This document shows positions 61,601 to 64,000 of a DNA stretch of 64,000 bases, in pieces; within the stretch, counting starts at the first letter, position 1, and every line of letters starts with the position of its first letter. The stretch comes from Embiotoca jacksoni (taxonomy: Eukaryota > Chordata > Actinopteri > Embiotocidae): the NCBI GenBank assembly GCA_022577435.1, contig JAKOON010000033.1, forward strand, positions 1,065,501 to 1,129,500. Reading direction: 5' to 3'. The position numbers and the translations under genes were made by a program. The notes beneath the pieces are model-generated. The model had not been told where the DNA came from. It saw only the letters and a program-made list of their open reading frames with translations, and did no database searches.

Positions 61601-62700
61601 CTGTTCGGTTGTTGAGTTCATTCCCAGAGTCTCAAAGCGCCGAAACATTCAAGAGTTACCGCATTGACTCAGACGGAGGAATCGGCGTCTCGGGAGCAGC
61701 TCTGTCAAAATAAAAATCTGCTCACTCAACTTGCGTCTCTTCTCATTCTCCGCGCTGTGACCTCCCTATCTGCCGCTCTCACTCAGGAGAGAAACAATGA
61801 GGCGGTCTCCGGGATTTAGCCGTGAGGAAATCTGTTTGAGCAGGAGGGTTTGTTTTGCTGCGTTTCTGCTGGGAAGCAGCACATAAGCCATTCATTTCCC
61901 GTCTTGCTTTTTCTTATTGGCTTAAAGCAATTAAAATATATTTTTTTTGCGACAGGAACAGCTTCTTCCAATTCAGGTCTGAGAGAATAGAGACAAAGGA
62001 CTGTGTCTTGCTGCCTGGTAGTAAATGCGGAGGCTTACCTATGGGATGAGGCAAACAATTTGAAGTCACTGCAGAAAATGCTCGTTATTTCCCCTCAGAG
62101 CTGCTTTGTGCTCGGCTTTATTTTCTAAAGACTTAGTGGGCTTGGAGTTCGACTTAAATGCACCTTCGCAGATCTTACAAATATCTTAAAATAATTGAAG
62201 GGTGCAGAATAATTCTTCACCGCGAAATGTTGTCTCCGCTCATGCCGTCCCTGTTGAATGAGTCGGACTTGGCGTGCGCCTTCCATCAGATCATGTCATT
62301 TATTTTTGTTCTCATTAAATGACTTTGTGATACCAAATGTCGTGCCCTTCGGGTTGGATATTTTAATCTCCGAACGGAATGGACTGTTCTCGATAAAATG
62401 AACAGACTTCGCTGAGAGATGACGGCAATCTGTCACGCAGTGTTTGAATTGCGGGGCGTTCGGGGTTCCTGCACCTTGAAGTTAAGGAAACGAGGATTGT
62501 TCTGGTAGTTAGTTGTGTTTGGTTGAGCCAGGTGAACATCCAAATATAATTACAATTTACAGTGAATTTCTAGAAAATGTAAAAACTAATTAATATGTGT
62601 TTCTATCCGTATGTGAATATTAGGAGTTACTTTATTAAGATGAACAGATTTGTGGTACTAATTGGCCCTCTCTTGGACCTGTTAACCGTTGCAGAAAGAG
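58661..62700. other. magi2 intron 1 segment, few recognised elements
   Basis: 58765-58830 has gctgccactatcatg and gttgattaattgtcttac words that faintly recall 'gattaatcg'-type fish repeats. A GTCCCCCCC-type minisatellite lies at 61430-61474. T runs occur near 60115 and 61945. No gene seen. Confidence 0.55.
61430..61474. repeat. C-rich minisatellite of GTCC(C)n units
   Basis: Five GTCC-headed units of variable C length (gtccccccc, gtccaccc, gtcccc, gtccccccc, gtcccccc). Confidence 0.9.
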
Positions 62701-62709
62701 GATGCAATG

Positions 62710-62930
62710 GCATAATGTATATTTCATTTTTTATTTTTTTTGTATATAGCTTGTGTGTGTGTGTGTATTTATTTATTCACTGCTCTTGTTTTTTTGTCTA
62801 AAATAATTCTTCTCATCTATCTTACTTTATGTGTACGTATTTGTAAATTCGGTCTTATCGTGTGCACCTTTTTTGTGTTTCTTTGCTGCTGTAACAAGTG
62901 AATTCCCCCACTGTGGAATAATGACAGTTC
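62710..62930 (+). mobile_element. retroposon 3' region remnant
   Basis: The core gtttctttgctgctgtaaca followed by agtgaattcccccactgtgg and aataatgac matches the common fish retroposon ending 'gctgctgtaacaatgtgaatttccccactgtgggactaataaag'. The left part is T-rich with (TG)n and (TTTA)n, as is usual for these tails. No coding body is seen. Confidence 0.6.
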
Positions 62931-64000
62931 AAGTCTAATTGATTTGCAATCTTACCTGAAACGTTATTGGCCCATTGCGTTAAAGTTTATTTTATGTAGT
63001 AGTTTGAGAAACACCCTCCCTACCCTCTCGTTTCTTTGTGTCCCTAAAACTGTACACCGCTCACATATTTCACCTGCTTGGACAGTGTTGATTCTTTCCA
63101 CCCGAAGATGGCAAAACAGTGACAGAGATTTAATATCACTGACACCAACTTTTTCTTGAGAGAACAGTCTCGGAAGAAAGTTTGTTTTTCCATTTGTGGT
63201 TTTTTTTTTTTCTTTTCAAATTGTCACCTTTTCCGTGTGCACAGTTTCCCGTCTGTGGCTCCACACAAGTCATCAGAATCTCATCTTGGAACCTTCTGTC
63301 AGGATTCGAGTTTCACCCGTGAGACTCTGTCCTCGCCGGTGGGTGAAAAAAACCCAACAACAACAACCACAACACAGACAGTCAAAGAAAATTAAACGTG
63401 CATGTTGTAACCCTGGTTCAGTCTTTAAAGCGGTGATTCACCCTGCTGAGCCTCCACCTGACAGTGCTGGGAGGAGAGGTAATTATTCTACTGCCAAGCA
63501 GTGAGAGGAGCAGGTTTGTTATGACTGACTTCCAAAGCAATTTGCACAAACCATTTTGGATTTATTGTGCTTAAAGTTTCACATTTAGCTCAAATCTTTA
63601 TGTTTTATATGACTGCTGAAGACCATCTCTTCGATAGATAAGACCGTTTTTGGAGGGAGGGGGGCGGGGGGAGGTTATGCTGATTCTTGCAGGTCCTCCT
63701 TCAGTAATGACCCTCTACTCATTTCCATTGAAGTTAATAGGACAGGAATGCAAACAGAGCAAATCTACGGAGCCTCAATTAGAAACAAGACCATCTCATC
63801 TGCTGCAGCCACGTTTTGTGATGGAGGCCGATGAGGCAGGTGCGTTGGATCTCTTCATCTCCGCTCACAGCACGGCTCTGTGGGACACACTCAAACATGT
63901 CAACAACTACTGGAAGGATGGTCCTGTAATTTTTCTCCAGATGTTCACGGATTCGTGAATACAAAGTGAGATCCAGAAGTTCAGAGTCTGCACCTGCAAC
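62931..64000. other. magi2 intron 1 segment to window end, no gene seen
   Basis: Includes poly-T near 63200. Text at 63720-63960 (tttccattgaagttaatagg, gatggaggccgatgaggcag) feels repeat-like, but I cannot name its family. A frame there on the + strand (63650-63958) has no domain I recognise. Confidence 0.5.

Larger units (their letters stand above)
38735..64000 (+). other. magi2: magi2 intron 1, 5' portion (about 25 kb, continues past window)
   Basis: No further MAGI-2 coding exon is visible. The next segment expected from family knowledge opens the guanylate-kinase-like region, and no open frame on the + strand resembles it. The stretch holds decayed retroposon tails, a teleost dispersed repeat at 39.5-40.0 kb, a CpG-rich patch at 40.47-40.77 kb, a three-copy repeat member at 42.8-43.3 kb, dense microsatellites and homopolymer tracts. 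MAGI2 is known for very large introns in vertebrates, so a first intron longer than 25 kb is unremarkable. I see no independent gene on either strand. Confidence 0.85.

Noticed and set aside
1..64000. CRISPR arrays, operons, phage or bacterial mobile systems
   Set aside because: There is no spaced direct-repeat array, and coding density and repeat content are those of a vertebrate nuclear genome.

Overview
This is a window of vertebrate nuclear DNA, almost certainly from a ray-finned (teleost) fish. It has no operons or compact coding density. Long non-coding stretches carry very many (CA)n/(TG)n microsatellites and decayed interspersed repeats of types I recognise from percomorph-like teleost genomes. 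Exactly one convincing coding segment is visible in 64 kb.

That segment is the first coding exon of magi2 (membrane-associated guanylate kinase, WW and PDZ domain-containing 2) at 38434-38734 on the + strand. It encodes the N-terminus and the first PDZ domain (PDZ0) and ends at a clean GT donor in phase 1. Everything to its right (38735-64000, about 25 kb) is read as part of intron 1; exon 2, which should begin the guanylate-kinase-like domain, is not in the window. Everything to its left (1 to about 38100) is read as 5' flanking intergenic DNA. The presumed 5' leader just upstream of the start codon holds four very short upstream ORFs, including a bare ATG-TGA start-stop element.

Layout: 1-5480, intergenic with paired GT/CA arrays and poly-T; 5481-6047, a teleost repeat ending in a 'gctcgggccctaa' motif; 6048-10400, intergenic with microsatellites, a CpG-rich patch near 8.1 kb and a perfect CTCF-core match at 8587; 10430-10745, 17160-17375 and 42755-43300, three copies of one interspersed repeat family; 28387-28570, a decayed 'ttcggtccg'-type element; 32323-32752, G-rich DNA, a large (GA)n/(CAGA)n satellite with about 100-bp higher-order repeats, and a retroposon tail; 35533-35820, a tRNA-derived SINE on the minus strand; 36445-36513, another teleost repeat fragment; 38100-38734, magi2 leader and exon 1; 38735-64000, intron 1 with several more repeat remnants, a CpG-rich patch at 40.5-40.8 kb and many microsatellites.

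No gene system beyond magi2 is supported. Most long open frames are translations of microsatellites or chance frames without family similarity, in-frame splice structure or conserved motifs. Repeat-family identifications rest on recalled similarity to common teleost repeats and were not verified by a database search. The most checkable observations are the magi2 leader uORFs, the convergent CTCF-like motifs flanking the intergenic block, the inverted dinucleotide arrays, the three related repeat copies and the ~100-bp structure in the GA satellite.
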